Shown piece by piece: positions 34,860 to 43,779 of a DNA stretch of 64,000 bases. Positions within the stretch are counted from its first letter, which is position 1. Every line of letters starts with the position of its first letter. The notes under the pieces were generated by a model, which was given only the letters and a program-made list of their open reading frames with translations, did no database searches and was not told the DNA's origin. Both the position numbers and the translations under genes were made by a program. Source of the DNA: JBCBSP01 sp039819095 (lineage in GTDB: Bacteria > Pseudomonadota > Alphaproteobacteria > Caulobacterales > Maricaulaceae); assembly GCA_039819095.1 (NCBI GenBank), contig JBCBSP010000001.1, positions 427,046 to 491,045 on the forward strand, read 5' to 3'.

Positions 34860-37020
34860 GAGGATAGGCCGGGGGCTGATCGTCCTTCAGCGCCGCGCCG
34901 CGCCCGGACAGAGACGGATTCGTCATGAAGTAGTCATGCGCGGAGAACGGCTCGTCGAGCCCGCTCACATCCACCCGGTGATATTCGCCATCAGCGTTCA
35001 TATACCAGCTCTGAGCCTCGTCATTGAGGTTGGCGACCATGATCTGATCAAGGATCTGTCTGTGCACGGTAGGATTTTCCACCGGACATAAAGCCTCGAT
35101 TCGCCGATCGAGATTGCGCGGCATCCAGTCCGCTGAAGAAATATACACCTCCGCCTTGGGCGACGGCATGGGCGCGCCATTGGCGAAGCAGGCGATGCGC
35201 GAGTGCTCCAGGAAGCGTCCAACGATCGATTTCACGCGGATATTCTCAGACAATCCGGGCACGCCAGGCCTCAGGCAGCAAATGCCGCGCATGATGAGCT
35301 CACAGCGCACCCCGGCCTGGCTGGCGCGGTAGAGCGCGTCAATGACTTTCGGGTGGACCAGCGAATTCATCTTCGACCAGATCGCGGCGGGCCGGCCTGC
35401 CTTCGCGTTCTCGATCTCCCGGTCGATCTTCTCAAGGATGAGGTCGAGCATGTCAGTCGGCGAGATAGTCAGCTTCTCAAGATTGGTCGGCTGAGCGTAA
35501 CCGGTCACGAAATTGAAGATGCGACCGGCGTCGCGCCCGATCGCCGGATCGGCGGTGAAGAGCGACAGATCAGTGTAAATCCGCGCCGTGATCGGATGGT
35601 AATTGCCTGTGCCGACATGAGCATAGGTGCGCAGCCCCGAACCTTCCCGCCGGACCACGAGCGACAGCTTGGCGTGGGTCTTGTATTCAATGAAGCCATA
35701 GACGACCTGGACCCCGGCGCGTTCAAGATCGCGCGCCCATTTCAGGTTCGCCTCCTCATCAAAGCGCGCCTTCAACTCAACCAGTGCGGTGACGTTCTTG
35801 CCGTTTTCGGCCGCCTCGACGAGCGCGGCGATGATCGGCGAATTCTTGGAGGTACGGTAGAGCGTCTGCTTGATCGTCACCACGTCGGGATCATTCGCCG
35901 CCTGACGCAGATAGCGCACGACGACGTCAAAACTCTCATACGGGTGGTGAACGACGAGATCCTTGGAGCGCATCGCGGCGAAGCAGTCGCCGTTGAACTC
36001 CTTGATGCGTTCAGGAAAACGCGGTTCGTAGGGCTCAAAGACCAGATCCGGGCGATCATCGGCGATGAGCTGAGAAAGCTGGGCCATGCCGAGAATGCCG
36101 TCGACGAGCACCACGTCCTGACGCTCAGCCTGCAGCTGCTGGACAATGAAGCGGCGCAGATCCTCCGGCATGGAGGCTTCCATCTTCAGCCGCACCAGCA
36201 CGCCGCGCCGACGCTGTTTGAGCAGGGCCTCAAACTCGCGCACGAGGTCTTCAGCTTCCTCTTCAATCTCGATATCGCTGTCGCGAATGATGCGGAAGGC
36301 GCCCTTGCCTTCCAGCACATAGCCGGGAAAGAGTGCGTCGAGGAACAGGATCAGCACGGTTTCCAACGCCACAAAGCGCTTCTCCGGCCTGCCGCCCTCA
36401 CCGGCTTTGCCATCGGGCAACTCCACAAAGCGCTTCACGCCGGCCGGCAGGGGCAGGAGTGCGCGCATCGTGCGCCCGTCTGTGGTCCGGCGCAGCTTCA
36501 GCGCCAGAGCGAAGCCGAGATTGGGAATAAACGGAAACGGATGCGCCGGATCGATCGCAAGCGGCGTCAGCACCGGCAGGACGTGCGCCAGAAAATCATC
36601 GCGCAGCCAGTCCTTCTCCCTGCCCGCGAGCTCATGAGCTTCCAGAAGACGCACGCCGGCCGCGCGCATCTCCGTGCGCAGGCTGTTCCAGCGTGATTGC
36701 TGCTGCTCCATCAGCTGCGTCGCAGCGGTGTTGATCTGTTCCAGCTGTTCAGCCGGCGACAAGCCGTCAATGCTGGGCCGGTCCATATTATTGCGCAGCT
36801 GGGCGCGCAGCCCGGCGACGCGGACCATGTAGAATTCATCCAGATTGCTGGCTGAGATCGACAGGAAGCGCAGCCGCTCCAGGACCGGATGGTGCGGGTT
36901 CTCCGCCTCCTCCAGAACGCGCTCATTGAACTTCAGCCAGGACAGTTCCCGGTTCAGGAAACGCTTCGGCGAAGCCATCCATTCCTGGTGAGGCGCAGGC
37001 AGATCAGCACTCTGAGTCAT
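34840..37020 (-). CDS. ppk: Polyphosphate kinase 1
   Basis: Membrane-associated enzyme of 726 residues that reversibly makes polyphosphate from ATP. It contains the N domain start FLNRELSWLKFNERVLEEA, the autophosphorylated histidine region HVGTGNYHPITARIYTDL, and the second conserved histidine in LEHSRIACFANG. It is followed by ppx with a 20-bp overlap and preceded 34 bp upstream by hdaA. This hdaA-ppk-ppx order recurs in alphaproteobacteria. Confidence 0.96.
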   Translation of the reverse strand: MTQSADLPAPHQEWMASPKRFLNRELSWLKFNERVLEEAENPHHPVLERLRFLSISASNLDEFYMVRVAGLRAQLRNNMDRPSIDGLSPAEQLEQINTAATQLMEQQQSRWNSLRTEMRAAGVRLLEAHELAGREKDWLRDDFLAHVLPVLTPLAIDPAHPFPFIPNLGFALALKLRRTTDGRTMRALLPLPAGVKRFVELPDGKAGEGGRPEKRFVALETVLILFLDALFPGYVLEGKGAFRIIRDSDIEIEEEAEDLVREFEALLKQRRRGVLVRLKMEASMPEDLRRFIVQQLQAERQDVVLVDGILGMAQLSQLIADDRPDLVFEPYEPRFPERIKEFNGDCFAAMRSKDLVVHHPYESFDVVVRYLRQAANDPDVVTIKQTLYRTSKNSPIIAALVEAAENGKNVTALVELKARFDEEANLKWARDLERAGVQVVYGFIEYKTHAKLSLVVRREGSGLRTYAHVGTGNYHPITARIYTDLSLFTADPAIGRDAGRIFNFVTGYAQPTNLEKLTISPTDMLDLILEKIDREIENAKAGRPAAIWSKMNSLVHPKVIDALYRASQAGVRCELIMRGICCLRPGVPGLSENIRVKSIVGRFLEHSRIACFANGAPMPSPKAEVYISSADWMPRNLDRRIEALCPVENPTVHRQILDQIMVANLNDEAQSWYMNADGEYHRVDVSGLDEPFSAHDYFMTNPSLSGRGAALKDDQPPAYPHAAGAG

Positions 37021-37054
37021 TGCGGTCTTCCACGCCGTGCCGGTGATGGCGGAT

Positions 37055-37753
37055 TCATGTGTCTTCCACCGGGGTGCTTAGAGCGGCCAGTGCGTCCCGC
37101 GCAAGGGTGCGCGTAACCGGTCCCTGGCGGGCCAGCGCGGCCCGGTCCAGCTCGCCAACAAGAAGACGTGCAAAATCAACAGACCGCTCCATGTGAACGA
37201 GCAGATATTCGATCACACCGCGCGAGAGCGGTGTGCGTCGATCCTGAAAGAGCTTCTCCAGAACCTGCCTGAGAAGGGCGTCGTCCGGCTCGTTGAGCAC
37301 CGCTGTTTCCGCCGCCGCGAGCCGCGAAGCGAGATCGGCCAGCTGCACCGGCCACTCATCCAACGGCGACCCGGCGGTCATCAGAACCGTCACCCCGGCA
37401 TCGCCGGCGGCCCGATTGATCAGGTGAAACAGCCCGTCCTCGTCCACGCCGTGATCGCAGTCTTCCACCAGGACAGCCGCCCCGCGCGCGACATCCTTCA
37501 GCCGGGCGCCGACAGCACCGGCTTCGAGGCTGAGCGCGCCGGTGCGTTCGCGCCACATGGACGCCAGGTGCGTCTTGCCCGACCCGCGCGGTCCGATCAG
37601 CAGCAGATGACCCGCCCGCCATCGCGGCCAGCGATTGACCAGCGCCAAAGCCGAGGCATTCGCCTCGCTGACTGCAAAACGTTCAGCGCGGTAGTCAGGC
37701 TGGTGCGGCAGATCAAGCGCGAGCTGGGACGTTCCGCGAGGCGGTCTGGTCAC
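37055..37753 (-). CDS. hdaA: DnaA regulatory inactivator homologue HdaA
   Basis: Short AAA+ protein of 232 residues. Near the N-terminus QLALDL is a sliding-clamp-binding motif. Walker A is GPRGSGKTH, and the Walker B region reads AAVLVEDCDHG. Hda with the beta clamp stimulates ATP hydrolysis by DnaA and so blocks re-initiation. It lacks the DnaA DNA-binding domain, as expected. It overlaps the DUF2066 gene by 4 bp. Confidence 0.9.
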   Translation of the reverse strand: MTRPPRGTSQLALDLPHQPDYRAERFAVSEANASALALVNRWPRWRAGHLLLIGPRGSGKTHLASMWRERTGALSLEAGAVGARLKDVARGAAVLVEDCDHGVDEDGLFHLINRAAGDAGVTVLMTAGSPLDEWPVQLADLASRLAAAETAVLNEPDDALLRQVLEKLFQDRRTPLSRGVIEYLLVHMERSVDFARLLVGELDRAALARQGPVTRTLARDALAALSTPVEDT

Positions 37754-38835
37754 GGCTGGCGGACCGTCCAGCCGAGCGGCTCGACCTGTTCAAGGATCAG
37801 GCCCCGCGCCCGCAGCTCCGCGCCCAGCTGATCCAGGCTGCCGCGATGGCGAAGCGTCATTGCGGCGCCCGTGCTGGACAGCCCGTCCAGTCGCGCATCG
37901 CTGACGAGCGAGGCTTGCGTGAGCGCGCCCTGCATGAGCCGCCACTGGCTGTGCCCCTGGAACAGCGCGGTAATCGCAAGCTCGCGCTCTTCGCCGCCGC
38001 GCACGATCACCTCACGCTTCCACAGCTCTTCCTCGCGCGCCACGATGAGCTCCGCCGCGCCTGCGAAACCCTCATTGGACACCACGCCGGGAATAGGCTG
38101 GACGAGCCACTCAGCCCCATCGCGCGCATACACGCGCCCCGAGGCCGCTGCGGCTCCGTCTGCGCCAGCGCGTGCGCCCACGACCAGAACCCGGTCGGCA
38201 TTGTAGAGGGCCGCGACGGCCTGCAGTGCATCGACATCGCCGTTAAGTGCGGCGCGCGCGCTGAGAATCTCTGCGCCGAGCGGTTGGCCGTCCGCGCCCT
38301 GACGGGCGCCAAAACCGATCATCGGGGTCAGCGCGTACTGAAACCCGCCATTGATCCAGGCCTCGGCCCACTCGGACTGAAGCGTAACCTGACCGGTCTC
38401 ATCATCGCTGACGGCCACCACAAGGGTGCGCCCGGACTGGGCTTCAACAAAAGGCACGTCGAACCGATTCAGGAAATCTTGCACCGCACGCCGGTCGAAG
38501 CTCACCGTGACATTGGCGATATAGCGTGTCGCCGAGCGCTGTTCATTGGCGATCTGAATGCCGGAGACCAGTTCAGCGGCCTCTTCAGGCGTGATCGTCG
38601 GCAACCGGCCATCGAGCCGGTCCTCCGGCAGGGTCAGTCGCTGCAGAAGCCGGTCGGCGGCGAGCGTCTGAGCCGTCGTCAACGCCTGGCGTTGAGCCTG
38701 AGTCGCGTTGCCCGCGCTTTCATCGACCGGGACGCGGGCAATGGTGAACGGATCGGCCAGGGCGGCCCCGGCGCTCGTCAACGCAACAAGGCCGGCGGCG
38801 AGCGTAAGGCGAATCGCTTCAGCTAGGCGGCGCAT
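37750..38835 (-). CDS. DUF2066 domain-containing exported protein
   Basis: A 361-residue protein with a signal peptide (about 1-28, ending GAALADP). The DUF2066 region follows: FTIARVPVDESAGNATQAQR, LQRLTLPEDRL, RYIANVTVSFDRRAVQDFL. The remainder is a beta-rich domain of unknown role. The ATG at 38835 has GGAG 7 nt upstream; a GTG at 38856 is less likely. The gene is commonly found next to hdaA in alphaproteobacteria and overlaps it here, but no function is established. Confidence 0.83.
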   Translation of the reverse strand: MRRLAEAIRLTLAAGLVALTSAGAALADPFTIARVPVDESAGNATQAQRQALTTAQTLAADRLLQRLTLPEDRLDGRLPTITPEEAAELVSGIQIANEQRSATRYIANVTVSFDRRAVQDFLNRFDVPFVEAQSGRTLVVAVSDDETGQVTLQSEWAEAWINGGFQYALTPMIGFGARQGADGQPLGAEILSARAALNGDVDALQAVAALYNADRVLVVGARAGADGAAAASGRVYARDGAEWLVQPIPGVVSNEGFAGAAELIVAREEELWKREVIVRGGEERELAITALFQGHSQWRLMQGALTQASLVSDARLDGLSSTGAAMTLRHRGSLDQLGAELRARGLILEQVEPLGWTVRQP

Positions 38836-39030
38836 CTCAAAGCTCCAGGAAAACACAGGCCTGATAAGGCATAACAGAACATACTACCCACTATAGCGCC
38901 GCGCGGCCCTGGCGCCATCCGCCCAAAGGGCGCTTCAGCGCAGTCCGACACAGACCGCGGCCTTGCCAGGCGCGCTGGTTTCGCCTTCATTCGCGACTGA
39001 TCTGAAGACAACAAGCTGGAGCAAGCGCTT

Positions 39031-40062
39031 TTGGCCTCCTCGTCCTCTGAACCGGGCCTGACCTATGCCGCAGCCGGCGTCGATATCGACGCGGGCGATT
39101 CGCTCGTCGATGCGATCAAGCCGCTGGCGCGCTCCACCTCGCGACTCGGCGTTATGGGCGGGCTTGGCGGATTCGGCGCCGCCTTCGATCTGAAGGCGGC
39201 CGGTTATGACGATCCGATCCTGGTGTCCGGCACCGATGGAGTCGGCACCAAGCTGAAAGTGGCGATTGAAAGCGGACGGCTCGACACGATCGGTATCGAT
39301 CTGGTCGCGATGTGCGTGAATGACGTGCTCGCCCAGGGCGCCGAACCGCTGTTTTTCCTCGACTATTTCGCGACCGGAAAGCTCGATCCGGTGCGCGGCG
39401 CTGAGATCATTTCCGGCATCGCCGAGGGCTGCCGGCAGGCCGGTTGCGCCCTGATCGGCGGCGAGACCGCTGAAATGCCCGGCATGTATGCCGATGACGA
39501 TTTTGACCTTGCCGGCTTCGTGGTGGGCGCCGCTGAACGCGGCAGGCTGCTGCCGCGCACCGACGCGATCAGGCCCGGCGATGCGCTGGTCGGCCTTGCG
39601 TCATCCGGGCCGCATTCGAACGGCTACTCGCTGATCCGCCGCGTGGTGGAGCGCGCCGGTCTCGCCTATGACGCGCCGGCGCCGTTCGCATACGAGATCA
39701 CGCTTGCAGAAGCCCTGCTGGCGCCGACGCGTATCTATGCACGCACCCTGGCTCCGCTCATAGCCGGCGGCGCCATCAAAGGGCTCGCCCACATCACTGG
39801 CGGCGGTCTGACGGAGAATACGCCGCGCATGCTGCCGGATTCGGTCAGCTTCCAGATCGATTACGACGCCTTTGAACGCCCGGCCGTGTTTAACTGGCTG
39901 GCTGAAGCCGGCGGCATCGAAGAGGCGGAGATGCGCCGCACCTTCAATTGCGGCATCGGCATGATTATCTGCTGCGAGGATGGCGAGGTCGACCCGATCA
40001 TCGCGGAGCTGGAAGCCGCCGGTGAACAGGCGGTGCGCGTCGGACAGGTGACGCCGCGCTGA
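39031..40062 (+). CDS. purM: Phosphoribosylformylglycinamidine cyclo-ligase
   Basis: Fifth step of purine synthesis, forming AIR. The 343-residue protein carries LTYAAAGVDIDAGDSLVD, LVSGTDGVGTKLKVA, GGETAEMPGMY and ASSGPHSNGYSLIR, all PurM signatures. The start is TTG at 39031, preceded by GGAG 10 nt upstream; no ATG is available before the conserved region. purN follows 51 bp later. Confidence 0.95.
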   Translation: MASSSSEPGLTYAAAGVDIDAGDSLVDAIKPLARSTSRLGVMGGLGGFGAAFDLKAAGYDDPILVSGTDGVGTKLKVAIESGRLDTIGIDLVAMCVNDVLAQGAEPLFFLDYFATGKLDPVRGAEIISGIAEGCRQAGCALIGGETAEMPGMYADDDFDLAGFVVGAAERGRLLPRTDAIRPGDALVGLASSGPHSNGYSLIRRVVERAGLAYDAPAPFAYEITLAEALLAPTRIYARTLAPLIAGGAIKGLAHITGGGLTENTPRMLPDSVSFQIDYDAFERPAVFNWLAEAGGIEEAEMRRTFNCGIGMIICCEDGEVDPIIAELEAAGEQAVRVGQVTPR

Positions 40063-40113
40063 TCACGCGCCAGAATTGCACTCCATACCCAACCAACGAC
40101 AGGCCTTGAGCTT

Positions 40114-40785
40114 ATGGCGAAGACGAAGATCGGCGTGTTGATCTCCGGGCGCGGCAGCAATCTGCAGGCGCTGATCAATGCGTGCGCCGATGAGAATTAT
40201 CCCGGCGAGATCGCGCTTGTGATCTGCAACAAGGCCGGCGCGCGCGGCATGGACCGGGCGCGAGAGGCCGGGCTCGAGACGCTCTTCATCGACCATGCCC
40301 AATACGGCGAGGACCGCGAAGCGTTTGAACGCGAGCTGGACACAGCGCTGCTAGAAGCGGAGGTCAAGCTGGTCTGCCTGGCCGGCTTCATGCGCATCCT
40401 TTCGCCCTGGTTCGTCGAACAGTGGCGCGACCGTCTGATCAACATTCACCCCTCGCTTCTGCCGGCCTTTCGCGGCGTGCACACGCATGAGCGCGCCCTG
40501 GACCAAGGCGTGCGCGTGCATGGCTGCACGGTGCACTATGTGCGCCCGGAAATGGATGACGGCCCGATCGTGGGTCAGGCTGCGGTGCCGGTCCTGCCCG
40601 GCGACGACGCCGAGGCGCTCGCGGACCGCGTGCTGGAAGCCGAACACCAGCTCTACCCGGCCTGCGTGAGGCTGATTCTGGAAGGCAAGGCGCGCGTGAC
40701 CGCAGAGCGCGTGCGCGGCGCGCTTGAAAGCGCGCCCGATGGCGCCGCGCTTCTGGCGAATCCGAAGGCGAGCGCGCCTGGCTAG
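40114..40785 (+). CDS. purN: Phosphoribosylglycinamide formyltransferase
   Basis: Third step of purine synthesis, using 10-formyl-THF. The 223-residue protein contains IGVLISGRGSNLQALI, LAGFMRILSPWF, the catalytic Asn/His region NIHPSLLPAFRG, and HYVRPEMDDGPIVGQ with the catalytic Asp. It forms an operon with purM. Its stop overlaps by 4 bp the 3' end of the convergent ATP12 gene. Confidence 0.96.
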   Translation: MAKTKIGVLISGRGSNLQALINACADENYPGEIALVICNKAGARGMDRAREAGLETLFIDHAQYGEDREAFERELDTALLEAEVKLVCLAGFMRILSPWFVEQWRDRLINIHPSLLPAFRGVHTHERALDQGVRVHGCTVHYVRPEMDDGPIVGQAAVPVLPGDDAEALADRVLEAEHQLYPACVRLILEGKARVTAERVRGALESAPDGAALLANPKASAPG

Positions 40786-41522
40786 ATTTCGGCCTCATCA
40801 AGGATGCGGAACAGCCGCTCAACGGCTTTGAGATCGCGCAGCTTGTTGGCGTTCGCTTCGACCGCCTCGCGATCCTCGCCCCAGCGCTCATTCTGGTGGC
40901 GCTCTTCCAGCCTGGACACCTCAAACAGCGTCTGCGCCTCGCCTTCACCCTCCAAAAGCGCGAACGCCAGAACCGCCGAGGCGAACACCGGCGCGGCGCT
41001 GACCAGGCCCGTCAGACGCCAGTCATCCAGAGCCTCGGCGCGGCGAGCCAAGGCCTGCAGGCTCGCCTCGGGCTGCTCAACCCCGCTCAGGGATGCGCTA
41101 GCGATCAGCGGCGCATCAAGCCCATTGCGCGACCAGTCGAGCCACGGGTCCCACTCACCCGCCTGACGCGCGGCCAACTCAGGATCCTCAGAGCGGATGC
41201 AGAGCGTGTCGGTACGCGCAAACCGAACGACCTCCTTGGCGGCGGCCTGCCTGAGATCGGCCATACGGTCGATCACCACATGGGCCAGGCGCGTCAACGG
41301 CATGGTGAAGGGGTTGATCACCTCGCGCTGCGCGTCCCACTCGCCAGCGATGGCGTTCGCGAGCGCCTCGCAGGGCGCGGCGAGCGCATGTCTGGCCGGC
41401 GTCTTGACCGGACGCCCGTCCAGGCGAACCAGCCAGCCGCGTTCATCGGGCCCAGCGCTGGCCTCCTCGTAAAAGCGTTTGGGAAGCTCACGGTTTTCCG
41501 CCTTGGCCTTGGACATGCTCAT
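40782..41522 (-). CDS. ATP12-family F1-ATPase assembly chaperone
   Basis: A 246-residue cytoplasmic chaperone that binds free F1 alpha subunits before ATP synthase assembly. Recognised from the start KRFYEEASA..WLVRLDGRPVKTP, the WDAQREVINPFTMPLTRLA block, and SLSGVEQPEASLQAL. Outside mitochondria the family is essentially alphaproteobacterial. It is the last gene of the crcB-rluC-HAD-ATP12 run and overlaps the HAD gene by 4 bp. Confidence 0.92.
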   Translation of the reverse strand: MSMSKAKAENRELPKRFYEEASAGPDERGWLVRLDGRPVKTPARHALAAPCEALANAIAGEWDAQREVINPFTMPLTRLAHVVIDRMADLRQAAAKEVVRFARTDTLCIRSEDPELAARQAGEWDPWLDWSRNGLDAPLIASASLSGVEQPEASLQALARRAEALDDWRLTGLVSAAPVFASAVLAFALLEGEGEAQTLFEVSRLEERHQNERWGEDREAVEANANKLRDLKAVERLFRILDEAEI

Positions 41523-42214
41523 ACGGCGTCTCCTCGCGCCCGCTCCGCAAACGCATCAAGCGCGCGGTTCAGGCTGTCAAAATCATCGTGGATTTCATGC
41601 GCGCCGCCGGCTGCCACCTCATCAAGGGTGTGAAACCCCCATCCCACGCCCTTGGCGCGGACGCGGGCGGCGCGGGCCATCGCCATGTCAAAACTGGTGT
41701 CGCCGATCATCACGGCGTGTTCGGCGCGCACCCCGGTCTCGCCCAGCGCATCCAGCACCATGCGCGGATGCGGCTTGCCTGGTCCGCCATCGACCGTCTG
41801 CAGCGTCTGGAAATGGCGATGCAGGCCATGATGCTCAAACACGATATCGAGCCCGCGGCGCGCCTTGCCGGTCGCTACACCCAGCAGCCAGCCCTCATCG
41901 GCCAGCCGCTCCACCGTCTCGCGGGCGCCGTCATAGAGCGGCTCTTCAAACCCGGGCTCGTGACGCTGCTCGACAAAGGCCTGCTTGTAGAAGGCGGCGA
42001 GCTCCAAGATGCGCGCGGCCGGATAGTCCGGCGGCGCCAGCCGCGCGATCGCCTCGGTCAGCTCCAGCCCGACAATGGTCCGCGTGCGCTCATAGGCGAT
42101 ATCACCCAGCCCGGCGCGCCGAAACGCGCGGCGCATGGCGCGGTGGATGACCTTGCGGCTGTCCACAAGCGTGCCGTCGACATCGAAAATGGCGAGCATG
42201 AGCGGCGCCGTCAT
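41519..42214 (-). CDS. HAD-superfamily hydrolase, phosphoglycolate phosphatase-like
   Basis: A 231-residue HAD phosphatase with a helical cap. The nucleophile motif is IFDVDGTLVDS, motif II is GVATGKARRGLD, and the acidic motif IV is MIGDTSFDMAMA. The substrate is not predictable with certainty; Gph or PpaX-like activity on small phosphates is the usual annotation. It overlaps both neighbours by 4 bp, suggesting strict cotranslation. Confidence 0.88.
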   Translation of the reverse strand: MTAPLMLAIFDVDGTLVDSRKVIHRAMRRAFRRAGLGDIAYERTRTIVGLELTEAIARLAPPDYPAARILELAAFYKQAFVEQRHEPGFEEPLYDGARETVERLADEGWLLGVATGKARRGLDIVFEHHGLHRHFQTLQTVDGGPGKPHPRMVLDALGETGVRAEHAVMIGDTSFDMAMARAARVRAKGVGWGFHTLDEVAAGGAHEIHDDFDSLNRALDAFAERARGDAV

Positions 42215-43188
42215 GTCAGTGCTTCTTCCACCAGGGTGAGATCATCACGCGGGTCGAAGCCGAATGCCTTGAACGAATCGCTCATATGCCTTGGCAGAGG
42301 CGCTTCCAGAACCAGGGGGCGACCGGAGACGCGCGGGATTTCCAGCTTACGCGCGTGCAGGTGAAGCTTGCGGGAGACTTCACCGGGAACGGGAATGTCA
42401 CAGGTGTATTTGCCGTCGCCGAGAATGGCGTGGCCGAAGGCGGCCATATGAACGCGAAGCTGGTGGGTGCGCCCGGTTTCCGGACGCAGAACCACCCAGC
42501 TGGCGCGCTGCCCGGCGGCATCGGCGACCGCGTAGAGCGTCAGCGCATGCTGGGCGCCGGGCTCGCCATGGCGGGCCGGCCCCATTCGCTCTTCGCCCGG
42601 CTGGCCGGCCTTCTTCATGAAGCCCTTGATCTCACCGGCGCGCGGGTTGGGAACGCCCAGCGCTACGGCCCAGTAGGTCTTCTTCAGATCACGCGTCTGA
42701 AACAGTCGGGCCAGACGCTTTGCGGACTGGGCCGTCTTCGCCACGATCAGCAGCCCGGACGTATCCTTGTCGAGGCGATGAACCAGGCGCGGTCGCTGAT
42801 CGCCCTTGCCAAACGCGTCGAGCAGCCCATCGACATGACGCTTGATCTTCGAACCGCCCTGCACGGCGAGACCCGGCGGTTTGTTGAGCGCGATCAGCTC
42901 TTTGTCCTCATACAGCACAAGCGATCGCGCGAAAGCGGCGTCATCGGCGGTTATCGAGGTGGAGGGCTTGAGCTCGCCAGGATCTGGCAGAGGCGGCACG
43001 CGCACGGTCTGGCCGGGCGACAGGCGCTGCGCGCCCTTGGCGCGGCCCCCGTCAATGCGGATCTGTCCCTTGCGCAAGAGCTTCTCCACCATGCCGTGAG
43101 AGACATGCGGAAAGCGACGTTTAAACCAGCGGTCAAGGCGGATATCCGCCTCGTCTTCGGTGACGTCGAGATGTTGAACCGTGCTCAT
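42211..43188 (-). CDS. RluC/RluD-family rRNA pseudouridine synthase
   Basis: A 325-residue enzyme converting uridines in 23S rRNA. An N-terminal S4 domain (about residues 17-75) is followed by the RluA-type catalytic domain, with the active Asp in HRLDKDTSGLLIVAK and the supporting RTHQLRVHMAAFGHAILGD block. The sequence fits RluC (positions 955, 2504 and 2580 in E. coli), but RluD cannot be ruled out. It overlaps crcB and the HAD gene by 4 bp each. Confidence 0.88.
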   Translation of the reverse strand: MSTVQHLDVTEDEADIRLDRWFKRRFPHVSHGMVEKLLRKGQIRIDGGRAKGAQRLSPGQTVRVPPLPDPGELKPSTSITADDAAFARSLVLYEDKELIALNKPPGLAVQGGSKIKRHVDGLLDAFGKGDQRPRLVHRLDKDTSGLLIVAKTAQSAKRLARLFQTRDLKKTYWAVALGVPNPRAGEIKGFMKKAGQPGEERMGPARHGEPGAQHALTLYAVADAAGQRASWVVLRPETGRTHQLRVHMAAFGHAILGDGKYTCDIPVPGEVSRKLHLHARKLEIPRVSGRPLVLEAPLPRHMSDSFKAFGFDPRDDLTLVEEALT

Positions 43189-43571
43189 GCGCCCATCACC
43201 CGCCGCGCGATAATGATGCCCGCCATCACCGCGGCCACCGACAGCAGGACGGTGCCCAGCGCATAACCGGTCGCGGACAGATAGGCCTTGCGTTCCAGCA
43301 TCAAGAATACATCCAGCGCAAAGGCGCTCATCGTGGTGAACCCGCCCAGAAACCCAACCCCGAGGGCGTATCTCAGCTCGGTGGCGTCCGGGCGCTGAGC
43401 CAGCGCCAGCCAGCCCACAAGCAGACCAATCGCGAGTCCGCCCGCCACGTTCACGGCGAACGTGCCATAGGGAAATTCCGGCCCGATCAGCCGCAGGCCG
43501 GCCTGATTGACGAAGTGGCGCGAGACCGCGCCCAATGCTCCGCCCAACGCAATGAGAAGCACATGCTGCAT
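43185..43571 (-). CDS. crcB: Fluoride exporter CrcB (Fluc)
   Basis: Dual-topology fluoride channel of 128 residues with four membrane helices. Visible motifs are GGALGAVSRHFVNQ, GTFAVNVAGGLAIGLL, and GFLGGFTTMSAFALD, the conserved break and pore region. The ATG at 43571 gives the normal length; the frame continues upstream only through duplicated, non-homologous sequence. I saw no fluoride-riboswitch consensus upstream. It is the first gene of a four-gene overlapping run. Confidence 0.92.
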   Translation of the reverse strand: MQHVLLIALGGALGAVSRHFVNQAGLRLIGPEFPYGTFAVNVAGGLAIGLLVGWLALAQRPDATELRYALGVGFLGGFTTMSAFALDVFLMLERKAYLSATGYALGTVLLSVAAVMAGIIIARRVMGA

Positions 43572-43704
43572 GACCTCAGCGATAGGCGCGCGTGCGAGGC
43601 GAGGCAAGGGTGCTCTAAGGCTCCGCAGGCGCCAAATGCACCGCCCGATACCCGCGCTCGGCCACCGTATCGAGCAGGCGCGGCAGAGCGGCTGCCGTGC
43701 GCGC
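43565..43704. repeat. Direct repeat copy A (deacetylase 3' end / crcB 5' end)
   Basis: Matches 44885-45022 in the same orientation with 11 mismatches and one 2-nt gap over 140 bp (about 91 percent). It includes the last 30 codons of a polysaccharide deacetylase (43615-43704, minus) and the start of the intact crcB. Confidence 0.9.
43615..43704 (-). pseudogene. Deacetylase 3' fragment
   Basis: Reads as ARTAAALPRLLDTVAERG, then YRAVHLAPAEP and stop. This matches the end of the intact deacetylase at 44933-45694 (ARTAQALPRLLDTLAERG, YRVVHMAPAEP) with mostly conservative changes. The rest of that gene is missing here. It shows that copy A comes from a diverged deacetylase-crcB junction. Confidence 0.8.
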
Positions 43705-43779
43705 TGTAGCAAGGCAGCGAGGTTGACGGTATATGCCGCCCGCGACCAGACTTCGTTCAAAGCTGGAGTGGAGCCCGCC

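Noticed and set aside
35203..36696. Plus-strand open frame of 497 codons opposite ppk
   Set aside because: It is a shadow of ppk with no recognisable domains or ribosome-binding site.
43572..43779. Possible fluoride riboswitch upstream of crcB
   Set aside because: The upstream sequence is a duplicated deacetylase 3' end; the crcB-motif consensus is absent.
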